DNA of 60,119 nt, from the NCBI RefSeq assembly GCF_003601925.1, contig NZ_QZWH01000045.1, positions 1 through 60,119 on the forward strand. Reading direction: 5' to 3'. The position numbers were made by a program, and so were the translations under genes. This DNA comes from Buttiauxella izardii. Its GTDB lineage: Bacteria; Pseudomonadota; Gammaproteobacteria; Enterobacterales; Enterobacteriaceae. A model generated the notes under the pieces. The model saw only the letters and a program-made list of their open reading frames with translations. It was not told the origin of the DNA and did not search any database. This document shows positions 1-8,432 of this stretch, one piece after another (position 1 is the stretch's first letter; each line of letters opens with the position of its first letter).

Positions 1-305
1 CCCGGTATAAATTGCCCCAGTGTTCCCCATAAGTCAGGGTTGAGCTGCCGGGAGCAGCGAAAGAGAGCGATCGTCTGGAACGAGTCGCGAACGACCCTGA
101 TGTTGGGGATAAGCTGGGGTTTACCGCGCAGCGGCAATTTAATGGCCGGGCGCCAGGATTATCAAGGAGAGGGCGTTCTCTCCTTGATTCGTTCACCGTT
201 TTCGGGCAGTAAAGAGATAACTGAACGCGCGGGTGAACGGAAAATCAGCGAGGCTTGCAGAGCTCACCCTGACAAGATTGCCAGGGCGAGTTGTATAAGA
301 GACAG
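1..305. mobile_element. possible right end of an IS50/IS4-like insertion sequence
   Basis: No believable gene starts or ends in this stretch. It stops at 305 with TGTATAAGAGACAG (292-305), which in reverse complement reads CTGTCTCTTATACA. The outer end of IS50/Tn5 is CTGACTCTTATACACAAGT, so the terminal 14 bases are very close. The ydeI stop codon follows 29 bases later, so the element would lie to the left and the flank to the right. A perfect 11-bp hairpin (161-171 with 178-188) lies inside. No transposase C-terminus can be read in either strand, so this may be only the non-coding end of an element. An adaptor artefact is an alternative. Confidence 0.35.
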
Positions 306-333
306 CCATCCAAAGAGGGAGCCGGCAAATCAT

Positions 334-732
334 TTACTGCTTCTGCAAATGATCCACTTTCATCACCGCAGGTTTCTGTTTTTTATCCAGCGTACCGTTG
401 ATAGCCACCAAATGATCGGGGCTGATGGAACGACCATCAAACACGGCCAGCGGAATTTCCACTTCTATGGTGTCGGTTTTATCTCTGAACTGGTAACGGT
501 CACCCTTGGTTTTCTTGATGAGATTACCGGTGAGCGACACGCTTGCGCCGTCGTGCATGGCTTTTGCCTGAACAACGGTCATGCCTTTGGCATCTTCCAT
601 GCCGCGATAACCTTTATCCATCGCATGCGGCGGTGGCGGCGCTTCGTCGGTTTTCAATCCACCCTGATCATCAGCCAGGGCAGGCAGACTGAGCATGGCG
701 GTAAATCCCGCCAACAGTAGCAGTTTCTTCAT
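334..732 (-). CDS. ydeI: YdeI/OmdA, periplasmic BOF-family protein
   Basis: This is a 132-residue exported OB-fold (BOF family, formerly DUF388) protein. A signal peptide ([20 protein letters not shown]) is followed by a mature start DDQGGLK and a proline run PPPPHA. The core [14 protein letters not shown]...DRYQFRDK...[11 protein letters not shown] matches E. coli YdeI well from memory, better than its paralogue YgiW. The family includes stress-tolerance proteins of the envelope, linked to antimicrobial peptide and peroxide resistance. I chose the internal ATG at 732 because CAGGAG stands just upstream and the signal peptide starts there; a longer reading to 780 has no leader. It is followed by the possible insertion-sequence end at 305. 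Confidence 0.85.
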   Translation of the reverse strand: MKKLLLLAGFTAMLSLPALADDQGGLKTDEAPPPPHAMDKGYRGMEDAKGMTVVQAKAMHDGASVSLTGNLIKKTKGDRYQFRDKTDTIEVEIPLAVFDGRSISPDHLVAINGTLDKKQKPAVMKVDHLQKQ

Positions 733-810
733 CTTTTCTCCTGAGCTTAAGCTTTTATGGGCACTCATTAAGCCTGGCATAAGGTCAGGAAAGCGTCATG
801 GAATGCAGTT

Positions 811-1338
811 TTATCTGAACTCATTACGCAGCAAGCCAAAAATCCAGTCATCCTGCCAGATACCCGCCAGAAAATAGTTTTCGCGCAGCACGCCTTCTTG
901 CTTAAAACCGGCTTTTTCCAGCGTCTTTTTCGAGCCGATATTCCCGACGGTGACGGTCGCGGTCAGTTTGCGTATCTGGCATTTTTCAAAGGCAAATTTG
1001 CACACCGCATGCAGCGATTCAAACCCGTAACCTTGCCCGTGAAACGCGGGATCGAGAATAAAACCGACTTCCGCTATATCGTCATCGCTGCGCACAAAAC
1101 CGGTAAAACCAATCGCCACGCCGCTGTGTTTATCGCGCATCACCAGGCAAAGCCAGTGGCGGCTGTGAATTTCCCAGCGCACCAGGCGAGCATTAAAAAT
1201 CTGGCGAATTTCCGCTTCCTGACGGTTATCGGAAACATAACGCATCACGTCGGGATCTTGCTGCAAGCGCAAGAATAACGACCATTCTTGTTCGGTAATT
1301 TGCGTTAAATCGAGTCTGGAGGTGGCGAGTGGAAACAT
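811..1338 (-). CDS. GNAT N-acetyltransferase, RimJ/RimL type
   Basis: This 175-residue protein has the layout of RimJ/RimL-type acetyltransferases. It opens with a TSRLDLTQI strand typical of the family. It then has VAIGFTGFVRSDDDIAEVGFILDPAFHGQGYGFESL (about 75-110), holding the Q/R-x-x-G-x-G/A acetyl-CoA loop as HGQGYG. It ends with NIGSKKTLEKAGFKQEGVLRE, the usual asparagine/leucine-rich motif B. Such proteins acetylate N-terminal amines or small-molecule amines with acetyl-CoA in the cytoplasm; the substrate here cannot be told. It is transcribed in the same direction as ydeI, 78 bases away, and could share a transcript. I do not recognise a specific symbol. Confidence 0.75.
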   Translation of the reverse strand: MFPLATSRLDLTQITEQEWSLFLRLQQDPDVMRYVSDNRQEAEIRQIFNARLVRWEIHSRHWLCLVMRDKHSGVAIGFTGFVRSDDDIAEVGFILDPAFHGQGYGFESLHAVCKFAFEKCQIRKLTATVTVGNIGSKKTLEKAGFKQEGVLRENYFLAGIWQDDWIFGLLRNEFR

Positions 1339-1415
1339 GGTTTTTAGTTCACGATATTATTTTTTTGCCGATTGTTCTTTAAGTGATATCAGCAAAATAA
1401 TAACGGCGCCATGTT

Positions 1416-1541
1416 TATACCCGTCATACTTCAAGTTGCATTTTTGTTGGCTACGCTCACTCGCCCGAATCACTTAGTTTACTAAGCTCATCGGGACTTG
1501 CTCTCTTGCCGCCGCGATGCAACTCGAATTATTTGGGTATA
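1416..1541. repeat. ERIC-type 126-bp inverted repeat, diverged centre
   Basis: The element is bounded by TATACCC (1416-1422) and GGGTATA (1535-1541). Inside these are the arms CTTCAAGTTGCAT and ATGCAACTCGAAT, with a central dyad ACTTAGTTTACTAAGCTC. Its length is 126 bases, the canonical ERIC length. Its outer arms resemble those of the clearer ERIC copy at 5076-5200, but the centre differs from the ERIC-PCR consensus. It lies between two leftward genes (the GNAT gene and yjiS), so it would be transcribed from yjiS. Confidence 0.75.
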
Positions 1542-1558
1542 AGCGCTGTTTATGAAAG

Positions 1559-1732
1559 TTATTTCCAGTGTGATATGTCATCCGTCGTCAGCCCAATATC
1601 TTTTAATTGTTCTTTGCTCAGTCCCTTTAAAGTGCGCTCTGTCTGGCGCAGTAACCTTCTTTGGCGGAAATACTGGTAAATCATCACCAGGCCATAAAAA
1701 GGCCGACGCGGTCTGTTTTCTTCAAAGCCCAT
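1559..1732 (-). CDS. yjiS: YjiS-like DUF1127 small protein
   Basis: This 57-residue basic protein ends with QTERTLKGLSKEQLKDIGLTTDDISHW, the DUF1127 signature (L-x-x-L-s-d-x-x-L-k-D-I-G-l-t-R/D-x-d-I). The start at 1732 is chosen because GAGGAG lies eight bases upstream; longer in-frame starts have no comparable leader. DUF1127 proteins are small arginine-rich proteins of poorly known function, in other bacteria linked to RNA metabolism and phosphate or stress responses. It is divergent from yjiR, the same pairing as yjiR-yjiS in E. coli, which supports the symbol. Confidence 0.75.
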   Translation of the reverse strand: MGFEENRPRRPFYGLVMIYQYFRQRRLLRQTERTLKGLSKEQLKDIGLTTDDISHWK

Positions 1733-1909
1733 GATGTTGCTCCTCATCGTGTTGATGGGAACAATCATGCGCCGCCATACAGATCGCAGGCAGAGGCAAA
1801 TATAACTTTTATTTAACATACAGACGCGCTAAAACAAGATCTGAATGGGGCTTTTGCCATCGCTCTGTACTGGTTTTCCCGTCTGTATGGTTGATTAAGA
1901 GGATACAGC

Positions 1910-3328
1910 ATGACGCGCTATCAACATCTTGCCACTTTGCTGGCAGAACGTATCGAACAAGGCTTGTATCGCAGCGGCGAGCGTCTGCCTTCGGTGCGCA
2001 ATTTGAGTAGCGAACACGGCGTCAGTATCAGCACCGTACAGCAGGCTTATCATTTGCTTGAAGACCGCCAGCTTATTTCTCCGCAGCCGCGCTCCGGCTA
2101 TTTTGTTACGCCGCGCAAATCATTGCCGCCCGTTCCACCGTTGACGCGCCCGGCCCAACGCCCGGTAGAAATCACTCAATGGGATGCGGTTCTTGAACAG
2201 CTCACCGGAAGGGAAGATGGCGGCAGTATCGCATTTGGCAGCGGATTTCCGGATGTGACCCATTCAACGATTAAACCGTTGTGGCGTGAAATGAGCCGCA
2301 TTGTGCAGTATCAGGAAGCCGAAGTTTTGGGCTATGACTGCATCAACGGCAAGCAAGTGCTGCGCGACCAAATCGCCCGCCTGATGCTCGACAGCGGTTG
2401 TGTCGTCACGCCGGATGACATTGTGATCACCACCGGTTGCCATGAAGCCCTGTCGATTGCGATTCGTGCGGTGTGCGAGGCGGGAGATATCGTGGCGGTT
2501 GAGTCGCCTTGTTTCCACGGCACCATGCAAATGCTGCGTGCATTCGGCGTTAAAGTGATTGAAATACCGACGGATTCTGAAACGGGGATTAGCGTCGAAG
2601 CCCTTGAACTGGCGCTGGAGCAGTGGCCCATCAAAGCGGTGATTTTGGTTCCTACTTGCAACAATCCGCTCGGGTTTATCATGCCCGATGCGCGTAAAAA
2701 GGCGGTGCTAAATCTGGCGCAACGCTTTGATATCGCGATTATTGAAGACGATGTTTATGGCGAGCTGGCGTATGAATATCCGCGACCGATGACGATAAAA
2801 TCGCTGGATGTCGATGGGCGCGTGTTGTTGTGCAGCTCATTTTCTAAAACGTTAGCGCCGGGTTTGCGCGTGGGCTGGATTGTGCCGGGGCGCTATTTTG
2901 ACCGCGCGATGCATATGAAATATATCGTCACCGGCAGCTCTACGACCTTTACGCAAATGGCGGTTGCTGAGTTTGTGCGTAATGGCCATTACCATCGCCA
3001 TTTGCGGCGTATGCGCCAACACTATCAGCGCAATCTCGACATTTTCACCTGCTGGGTGCGTCACTATTTCCCGTGCGGTATCTGCGTTTCTCGTCCGCAA
3101 GGCGGTTTCCTGATGTGGATAGAACTGCCGGAACACATTGATATCGTGCCAATTATTGCAACGTTGCGTGAACATAATATTCGCATTGCGGTGGGGTCAC
3201 TGCTTTCCGCTTCCGGCAAATATCGCAACTGTATGCGTCTGAACTACGCGCTGCCATTCAATGATGCGACCGAAACCGCGCTGCGAAAATTGGGCGAGGT
3301 AATCAGCGATATTTTTGAAAATGCTTAA
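1910..3328 (+). CDS. yjiR: YjiR, MocR-type GntR/aminotransferase regulator
   Basis: This 472-residue protein fuses an N-terminal GntR winged helix (about 1-70, SGERLPSVRNLSSEHGVSISTVQQAYHLLE) to a fold-type I aminotransferase domain (about 100-470). The PLP site is visible as CNNPLGFIMP, EDDVYGE and the lysine motif SSFSKTLAPGLRVGW, with Lys in SFSK the expected Schiff-base residue. MocR regulators bind PLP or a PLP adduct and control nearby metabolic genes. The N-terminus MTRYQHLATLLAERIEQGLY is nearly that of E. coli YjiR (about 470 residues). The ATG is preceded by AGAGGA. Targets cannot be told from the sequence. Confidence 0.88.
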   Translation: MTRYQHLATLLAERIEQGLYRSGERLPSVRNLSSEHGVSISTVQQAYHLLEDRQLISPQPRSGYFVTPRKSLPPVPPLTRPAQRPVEITQWDAVLEQLTGREDGGSIAFGSGFPDVTHSTIKPLWREMSRIVQYQEAEVLGYDCINGKQVLRDQIARLMLDSGCVVTPDDIVITTGCHEALSIAIRAVCEAGDIVAVESPCFHGTMQMLRAFGVKVIEIPTDSETGISVEALELALEQWPIKAVILVPTCNNPLGFIMPDARKKAVLNLAQRFDIAIIEDDVYGELAYEYPRPMTIKSLDVDGRVLLCSSFSKTLAPGLRVGWIVPGRYFDRAMHMKYIVTGSSTTFTQMAVAEFVRNGHYHRHLRRMRQHYQRNLDIFTCWVRHYFPCGICVSRPQGGFLMWIELPEHIDIVPIIATLREHNIRIAVGSLLSASGKYRNCMRLNYALPFNDATETALRKLGEVISDIFENA

Positions 3329-3424
3329 TTTTCCTGGTCTTTTATCGCCATTGCTTCCACTCCGGCTACGCTAATATTCTGTGCAATGGCGTCGTGACTC
3401 GCGCCTTATTCAAAAAGGAAAATC

Positions 3425-5041
3425 ATGACCAGCGCTGCACAGTTGCTGATGCGGGAAAAGTTCGAGACTTGCCTGAGTGTGATTCGCCAGGCGTCATTGC
3501 AAATCCTGCCACTTCTCACCATCAAAGCCTCCGATGGCAAAGATCCACAATGGTTTTTTCAACAGCTCGAACAGGCCCGACAGGTGCTTGGAAGCTGGAT
3601 GGCGGTGGCAAAACGCTTAAATCTTAATGACGCCGAAATCTCGCATTTCACGCTGCTGCTGCGCCATTTGCAGCAACTGGTGCCGCAATATGAAAGCGGC
3701 CAGGAAGTCAGCCATAACCAGTTAATTGCCGCGTTACGTTTTGTGAGTTATCTCGAGCACGTGCGGGCAAAGCAGCCGTTATTGGGTTATTCGAGTGAAA
3801 TTGAAAACAACGACGACGCCCGGCAGCAAAAAGCGGCACGCCAGATGTGTGCGCTGGAGCTGATGCTTAAAAGCCTGGTGAATCAAAGCTACCCGAGCCA
3901 GGCGAAACTGGTGCATAAACTCAAATCGCAATTTGGTGCGGATTGCGTGCGGCGCTGGCTGAAAAACGGCGAGCGCGGCGACATTCTCAGCGGCATGCGC
4001 TTTAGCGAGCTGGCTTTGATGGTGGTCGATAAAAAAGAGTACGCCAATCATTATGCCGGGATTTTCCAGGACTCAACCCATCTGAGTTTGCTTATCGATC
4101 AACGCAAAACGCTGCAAACTTTTCTCGATGATGTACGCGAAATCCGCAACGATCTGGTGATGCAACAGACGTTAACCTCGGTGCAACTCGCCTTGCTCGA
4201 GAGCTATTCACAGGAAAGCAGTGCGGCGATTCAGCGCGCTTTTGATGAGGGGCGAACGAAGGTGAATCCGGCGGCACTCATGGCTGTCAGCGATGCCGCG
4301 TTGTCGAGTTATCTGGAGCAGGCTCGCAAAAAATATCAGGCCACCGGGCGTGATACCGAGGAAGTCCGTGACGCCATCGAGCGGCCTGGATTGCGTAATA
4401 CCCGGCAAAAACAGGACACAGGCGAATCGATGCGCATGGTTCTGTGGTGTGTGGCGGGCGTAGCGGTGATTAGCGCGGCAATCTTTGGGATGTTTTTACT
4501 CAGCGAGATGACCAACAAACCCGCCGAGGCGAAAATCACACCGGCCAAAATGACCGCACTTGATTCATTGCCGGAAACGGAAAGTGCGCGTGAGAAGCTG
4601 GCAAACATCGGCATTACCTGGGAAGAAGGCAATTTGCGGTCGGCGATTGAACGTGGAGACGCCACGGTGGTGCGGCTGTTTATGTTGGGCGGCATGAACT
4701 GGAAGGTCTATTTCACCGAATCGGCACTGGCGGGGGATTACCGCGACGCGCTCAATACGTTGCTGCAATACCGTTCGCAAATGGACGAAGATCGCCCGTG
4801 TCGGCGCATGGTCAGAACCATTAGCCAGGCGATGAACGACGGGCAAAGCCTGACTTCGCTGCGCAAACAATTCCTGCAAACTTTTTGCAGTGCGCCAGAA
4901 ACCGTCCAGCGGCAGAAAGAGGAATTAGCGCGGGCAAAACTGCGGCTGAATGCGCAACAGCAGCGCAAAGACGAGCAGGGCATTGCCGAGGAAAAACGCA
5001 CCGTTGAGATTCAGCAGGCTATTTATAATGCGATGCGGTGA
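3425..5041 (+). CDS. STY4199-family membrane protein, possible degenerate HEPN domain
   Basis: This 538-residue protein has a long helical, cytoplasmic N-terminal part (1-335) with LLRHLQQL and FLDDVREIRNDLVMQQ stretches. One membrane segment follows at about 337-361 (MVLWCVAGVAVISAAIFGMFLL). The C-terminal part includes EEGNLRSAIERGDATVVRLFMLGGMNW, resembling an ankyrin-type helix pair, and ends in a charged coiled coil (ERQKEELARAKLRLNAQQQ). I recall the STY4199 family as annotated HEPN-containing, but the RN-x-x-x-x-H ribonuclease motif is not intact here (RNDLVMQQ from residue 241). Start ATG follows AAAAGGAAAATC. It lies just after yjiR in the same direction and could be its target. Function unknown. 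Confidence 0.65.
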   Translation: MTSAAQLLMREKFETCLSVIRQASLQILPLLTIKASDGKDPQWFFQQLEQARQVLGSWMAVAKRLNLNDAEISHFTLLLRHLQQLVPQYESGQEVSHNQLIAALRFVSYLEHVRAKQPLLGYSSEIENNDDARQQKAARQMCALELMLKSLVNQSYPSQAKLVHKLKSQFGADCVRRWLKNGERGDILSGMRFSELALMVVDKKEYANHYAGIFQDSTHLSLLIDQRKTLQTFLDDVREIRNDLVMQQTLTSVQLALLESYSQESSAAIQRAFDEGRTKVNPAALMAVSDAALSSYLEQARKKYQATGRDTEEVRDAIERPGLRNTRQKQDTGESMRMVLWCVAGVAVISAAIFGMFLLSEMTNKPAEAKITPAKMTALDSLPETESAREKLANIGITWEEGNLRSAIERGDATVVRLFMLGGMNWKVYFTESALAGDYRDALNTLLQYRSQMDEDRPCRRMVRTISQAMNDGQSLTSLRKQFLQTFCSAPETVQRQKEELARAKLRLNAQQQRKDEQGIAEEKRTVEIQQAIYNAMR

Positions 5042-5075
5042 GGAAAAACCCACCGCATTACGTCGTAAAAATTTA

Positions 5076-5200
5076 TATCCCAAATAATTCGAGCTGCATC
5101 AAGGCGGCAAGGGAGCGAATCCCCGGGAGCTTACTAAAGTAAGTGACCGGGGTGAACGAGCGCAGCCAACGCCGATGCAGCTTGAAGAATGAAGGGATAT
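5076..5200. repeat. ERIC element
   Basis: The element is bounded by ATATCCC (5076-5082) and GGGATAT (5194-5200). Its centre carries GAATCCCCGGGAGCTTACT and AAGTAAGTGACCGGGGTGAACG-like sequence, which match the two classic ERIC-PCR primer sites with single differences. It fills the gap between two convergent genes and its last base falls in the porin stop codon. It probably forms a long hairpin at the 3' ends of both transcripts. Confidence 0.9.
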
Positions 5201-6579
5201 TACCACCAGGCTTCCCACATCGCGCCCACATTGAACGAATCAAGCTGCGTATTTGGCTCGCCCGCAATACGCGTGGTGTGGTTGTTTTCCACCTGACCGC
5301 CGGTCATGTAGAAACGCAGCATTGGGCGGAATTCTGGCCCCATTGCGATGGAAATATTCTGCGACAGCGTCAGTTTCCAGCCTTTGTTATCACCGTCGTT
5401 TTCGTAATCTACGCGCTGATAACCCGCTTCAAGCCACGTCGAATGGATGTCGTTCCAGAAGTACATCGGGCGAACAATCGCGCCGTAGTTACGACGGTTG
5501 TCCTGCGCCAGTTCATCGTTGTCGTAATCGTGGAAGGCGAGGAGATATTCAATCTGCGCTTGTTGCGTGAACTTATAGTTCCCTTCGAAGCTGGCGTACA
5601 CGGTGTGTAAGCCGTTGGTTTTGTTGTACACGCTGTTGTCTGAATGGTCAGAATAACGGGTGATGATTTTGTTCACGCCGTTGTCGCCAGTGTGACTTAA
5701 CACCACGGCGGCCTGCCAGGCTTTGGAGCGTTCGTCGCTGTCGATGGCTTTGGAATCAAAGCCGTAGTTGGCGTACAGCTCGAAATCAATCGGGCCAAAC
5801 TTGATGCCGTGCAGTTTTGATGTTGCCGCGTAGTTGCCTTTATCGCCCGTGCCGGAGCCGCCGGTACAGGAAATGCGCGACGGGTTATCGCCGTCATCAA
5901 TCATCTCAGGATTGCACTGATCCACAGCGGCCACCGCCGCGATATCCAGTTGTGCAAAACCGAGATCAAGGCTCTTCACTCCCGCGCCTTGCCCGTCGTG
6001 GTTCATCCAGAAGTAGTCATTGATGCCCTGTTGTGGACGCTGGTGGAAGTCACGCCCCGCCCAGAAATAGGCATTTGGCTGCGCTTCAAAAAGATTGGTG
6101 ACGCCCGCATAAGCCTTTTTCAGGTTAACTTCGTCGCCCCAATGGTCGATCATCACGCCGATGTCCCAGATGGCCCCGTTATCGCCTTTAATGATTTTGG
6201 TGAGCTGGAATTCGCCGCCGTTGCCTTCGTTACCCAAACGGCCAATTGCTGAGGAACCGTTATAGGAACCGTCAACGCCAATATATTTCTGATCGCCCGC
6301 CTGGAAATGCGCACCGTAACGCGCATAGCCGGTGAATTTAAGCCCCAACGGAACAGACTTGTCCGGCGTGGTGGGAACTTGCGGCGTGACCAGGGTATCG
6401 GTTCTTTTCAGTCGTGCGGCTTCGATTTTCGCATCGCGGTCAGCCAGTGCTTTATCCACCGCTTTCGCCACGATTTGGTCAATTTGTTCCTGAGTCATGG
6501 CTTCTTGTGCGAGTACAGAAATTGGGCAAAGCGCGGCGATAACCGCCATTGTTAATGGAAGCTGTTTTATTAATTTCAT
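5200..6579 (-). CDS. LamB-type carbohydrate porin of the PTS operon
   Basis: This is an outer-membrane sugar porin of about 459 residues. The signal peptide MKLIKQLPLTMAVIAALCPI...VLA is followed by a short coiled-coil-like region (QEQIDQIVAKAVDKALADRDAKI), as in ScrY-type porins. The 18-strand barrel starts near LKFTGYARYGAHFQ. NAYFWAGRDFHQRPQ and the C-terminal NVGAMWEAWW, ending in an aromatic residue, are typical of LamB. I place the start at the ATG at 6579 because TTGAG sits about six bases upstream; an ATG two codons earlier (6585) is possible. It is the last gene of the leftward PTS operon and should admit the sugar or oligosaccharide that the PTS takes up. Substrate unknown; BglH- or ScrY-like roles are alternatives. 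Confidence 0.85.
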   Translation of the reverse strand: MKLIKQLPLTMAVIAALCPISVLAQEAMTQEQIDQIVAKAVDKALADRDAKIEAARLKRTDTLVTPQVPTTPDKSVPLGLKFTGYARYGAHFQAGDQKYIGVDGSYNGSSAIGRLGNEGNGGEFQLTKIIKGDNGAIWDIGVMIDHWGDEVNLKKAYAGVTNLFEAQPNAYFWAGRDFHQRPQQGINDYFWMNHDGQGAGVKSLDLGFAQLDIAAVAAVDQCNPEMIDDGDNPSRISCTGGSGTGDKGNYAATSKLHGIKFGPIDFELYANYGFDSKAIDSDERSKAWQAAVVLSHTGDNGVNKIITRYSDHSDNSVYNKTNGLHTVYASFEGNYKFTQQAQIEYLLAFHDYDNDELAQDNRRNYGAIVRPMYFWNDIHSTWLEAGYQRVDYENDGDNKGWKLTLSQNISIAMGPEFRPMLRFYMTGGQVENNHTTRIAGEPNTQLDSFNVGAMWEAWW

Positions 6580-6763
6580 TATCATCTCAATTTAGTCATT
6601 TATTTTTTAGACGATAAATATCCTGTTCCGGGTTAATAGAGAAAACGCTATTACCAAAACATATTTATCTTTATTTATACTTTCATCGGATTAGAATTAA
6701 TTAAATTATTTACGTAATGATCTCTCCCTGCCAGAGGTAATATTATTGTTTTATACGTAATAC

Positions 6764-7069
6764 TTAGCGCTGATACAGATGAATAATTTCGTTGGAAAGC
6801 TCGCGCGCCAACATTGATGTCATCAGGTGATCCTGAGCATGTACCATAATTAATGTCATTGGCTGTTTGGCTTCACCGGCATCTTGTTCAATCAATTTGG
6901 TTTGCATTTTATGCGCTTCACGGGCGTAACCATCGGCTTCCACTAATAACAGTTTGGCTTCTTCAATATTGCCCTGACGCGCAGAATGCAGGGCTTCAAA
7001 ACACAGGCTGCGTGATTGCCCGGCATTCATAATAATTTCCATCACGGCTTCTTCTAATTCGATCATCAT
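6764..7069 (-). CDS. PTS lactose/cellobiose-family IIA component
   Basis: This 101-residue three-helix IIA protein of the Lac family accepts phosphate from HPr and passes it to IIB. The active-site segment TLIMVHAQDHLMTSML is clear: His77 is the expected phosphohistidine, and Asp80 is the acidic metal or packing residue of ChbA/LacF. The N-terminal half NAGQSRSLCFEALHSARQGNIEEAKLLL also fits. The ATG has only a weak leader, so translation may depend on coupling with the IIC gene 24 bases upstream. It lies third in the operon IIB-IIC-IIA-porin. Confidence 0.92.
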   Translation of the reverse strand: MMIELEEAVMEIIMNAGQSRSLCFEALHSARQGNIEEAKLLLVEADGYAREAHKMQTKLIEQDAGEAKQPMTLIMVHAQDHLMTSMLARELSNEIIHLYQR

Positions 7070-7093
7070 TTATTCCAGAGTTATTAAACGATA

Positions 7094-8419
7094 TTAATTG
7101 CTGGTAGCAGTTTCGGTTAAAGGGGCACGCGCTTCGTTTTCTGCGGCAGTTTTTTGTAATGAACGCTCGTAAGCGCGCAGGAACGGCAGATAAATAATGG
7201 TTGAAACGACCATGCAAATTACACACATCACCACCGGACTGAAGGCCCAGTTTGTTGCCCATGACGCGCCAATCGGTGCCGGAGTTGTCCATGGAGTCAG
7301 TGAAACGACTTGTGCCAACCAGCCCAATTTTGTCGCGGTATAAGCCAGAATGGCGTTGACCATTGGTACGCAAATAAACGGAATAAACAGCAGCGGGTTC
7401 ATAATAATCGGCGCGCCGAACAGAATCGGTTCGTTGATATTAAAGAAGCTCGGCACGATGCCCATTTTGCCGATGGTGCGTAAGTGCGTCACTTTGCTGC
7501 GCAGCAGTAAAAACGCTAATGGCAAAGTGGAACCGACGCCGCCAATCAATAAATAGTGATCCCAGAAACCTTGCAGATAGATGTGCGGTAACGCGGTGCC
7601 TGCGGCGAGTGCGGCCTGGTTTGCTGCGAGGTTCGTCATCCAGAACGGGTTCATGATGCCGGTAACAATCAGCGAACCGTGAATGCCAGAGAACCAAAAA
7701 ATCTGGCACAGCAACACAGAAAGCAGAATCGCAGGCAGGGAATCGGATGCGGAAACCAGCGGTGCCAGCAGGTGCATAATCGCTTGCGGCATGATCATGC
7801 CGGTCTGCGCTTCGATGAATAAATTCAACGGATGCAGCGTGCCGATAATCACCACCACCGGAATCAAAATCTCAAATGAACGCGCCACGCCGGTTGGCAC
7901 TTCTTTTGGCAGGCGAATGGTGATTTTGTTTTCTTTAAGCCATGCATAAACACGAGTGGAGTAAATCGAGGTAATCAGCGCGGTGAAAATGCCTTGCCCG
8001 GAAAGATACTGCGTCGAAATTTTGCCGTCCGCATACGGTGCGGCGACCAGCAAAAAGGCCATGAAAGCCAATAGGCCGGACATCACCGGGTCGAGATTAA
8101 ACTGCCGCCCGAGACTTGCGCCAATGCCGACTGAGATAAAGAACGTCATCACGCCCATGCTCAGGTTGAACGGCAACATCAGTTGTTCACGATAAGTCTG
8201 TGAGAAATCCAGCCACGCGCGGGCAAAGCCAATGGTGGTATCAGCGGAGAACGGTGGGAAAATAAATACCAGCATAAAGGAGCCGATAATCATAAACGGC
8301 AGGGCTGCGGTGAACCCATCACGAATCGCGATAACGTACTTTTGTTGCCCCAGACGCCCGGCCAGCGGGGTGATGGATTGCTCAATCACCGCCACCATCG
8401 ATTGATATAGCGAACTCAT
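7094..8419 (-). CDS. PTS lactose/cellobiose-family IIC permease
   Basis: This 441-residue membrane permease moves the sugar and presents it for phosphorylation by IIB. It starts MSSLYQSMVAVIEQSITPLAGRLGQQKYVIAIRDGFTAALPFMIIGSFMLV, the usual CelB/ChbC N-terminus. It has about ten hydrophobic segments and the conserved NINEPILFGAPIIMNPLLFIPF segment that carries the family's substrate-binding NEP motif. The start at 8419 is set by AAAAGGG eight bases upstream; an extension to 8485 overlaps the IIB gene. The gene is 13 bases after IIB. No phospho-beta-glucosidase is found in the operon, so the sugar cannot be named. Confidence 0.92.
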   Translation of the reverse strand: MSSLYQSMVAVIEQSITPLAGRLGQQKYVIAIRDGFTAALPFMIIGSFMLVFIFPPFSADTTIGFARAWLDFSQTYREQLMLPFNLSMGVMTFFISVGIGASLGRQFNLDPVMSGLLAFMAFLLVAAPYADGKISTQYLSGQGIFTALITSIYSTRVYAWLKENKITIRLPKEVPTGVARSFEILIPVVVIIGTLHPLNLFIEAQTGMIMPQAIMHLLAPLVSASDSLPAILLSVLLCQIFWFSGIHGSLIVTGIMNPFWMTNLAANQAALAAGTALPHIYLQGFWDHYLLIGGVGSTLPLAFLLLRSKVTHLRTIGKMGIVPSFFNINEPILFGAPIIMNPLLFIPFICVPMVNAILAYTATKLGWLAQVVSLTPWTTPAPIGASWATNWAFSPVVMCVICMVVSTIIYLPFLRAYERSLQKTAAENEARAPLTETATSN

Positions 8420-8432
8420 ATGAATAACCCTT

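Noticed and set aside
161-188. Perfect 11-bp hairpin as a terminator
   Set aside because: Neither side is followed by a T run and no gene ends before it, so I keep it only as structure within the possible mobile element.
292-305. Sequencing adaptor contamination
   Set aside because: A library mosaic end would read AGATGTGTATAAGAGACAG in full; here the outer five bases differ at three positions, so a natural element is more likely, though not proven.
40-720. 226-residue open frame on the plus strand
   Set aside because: It runs antisense through ydeI, has no homology that I can see and no leader; its first part is the possible insertion-sequence end.
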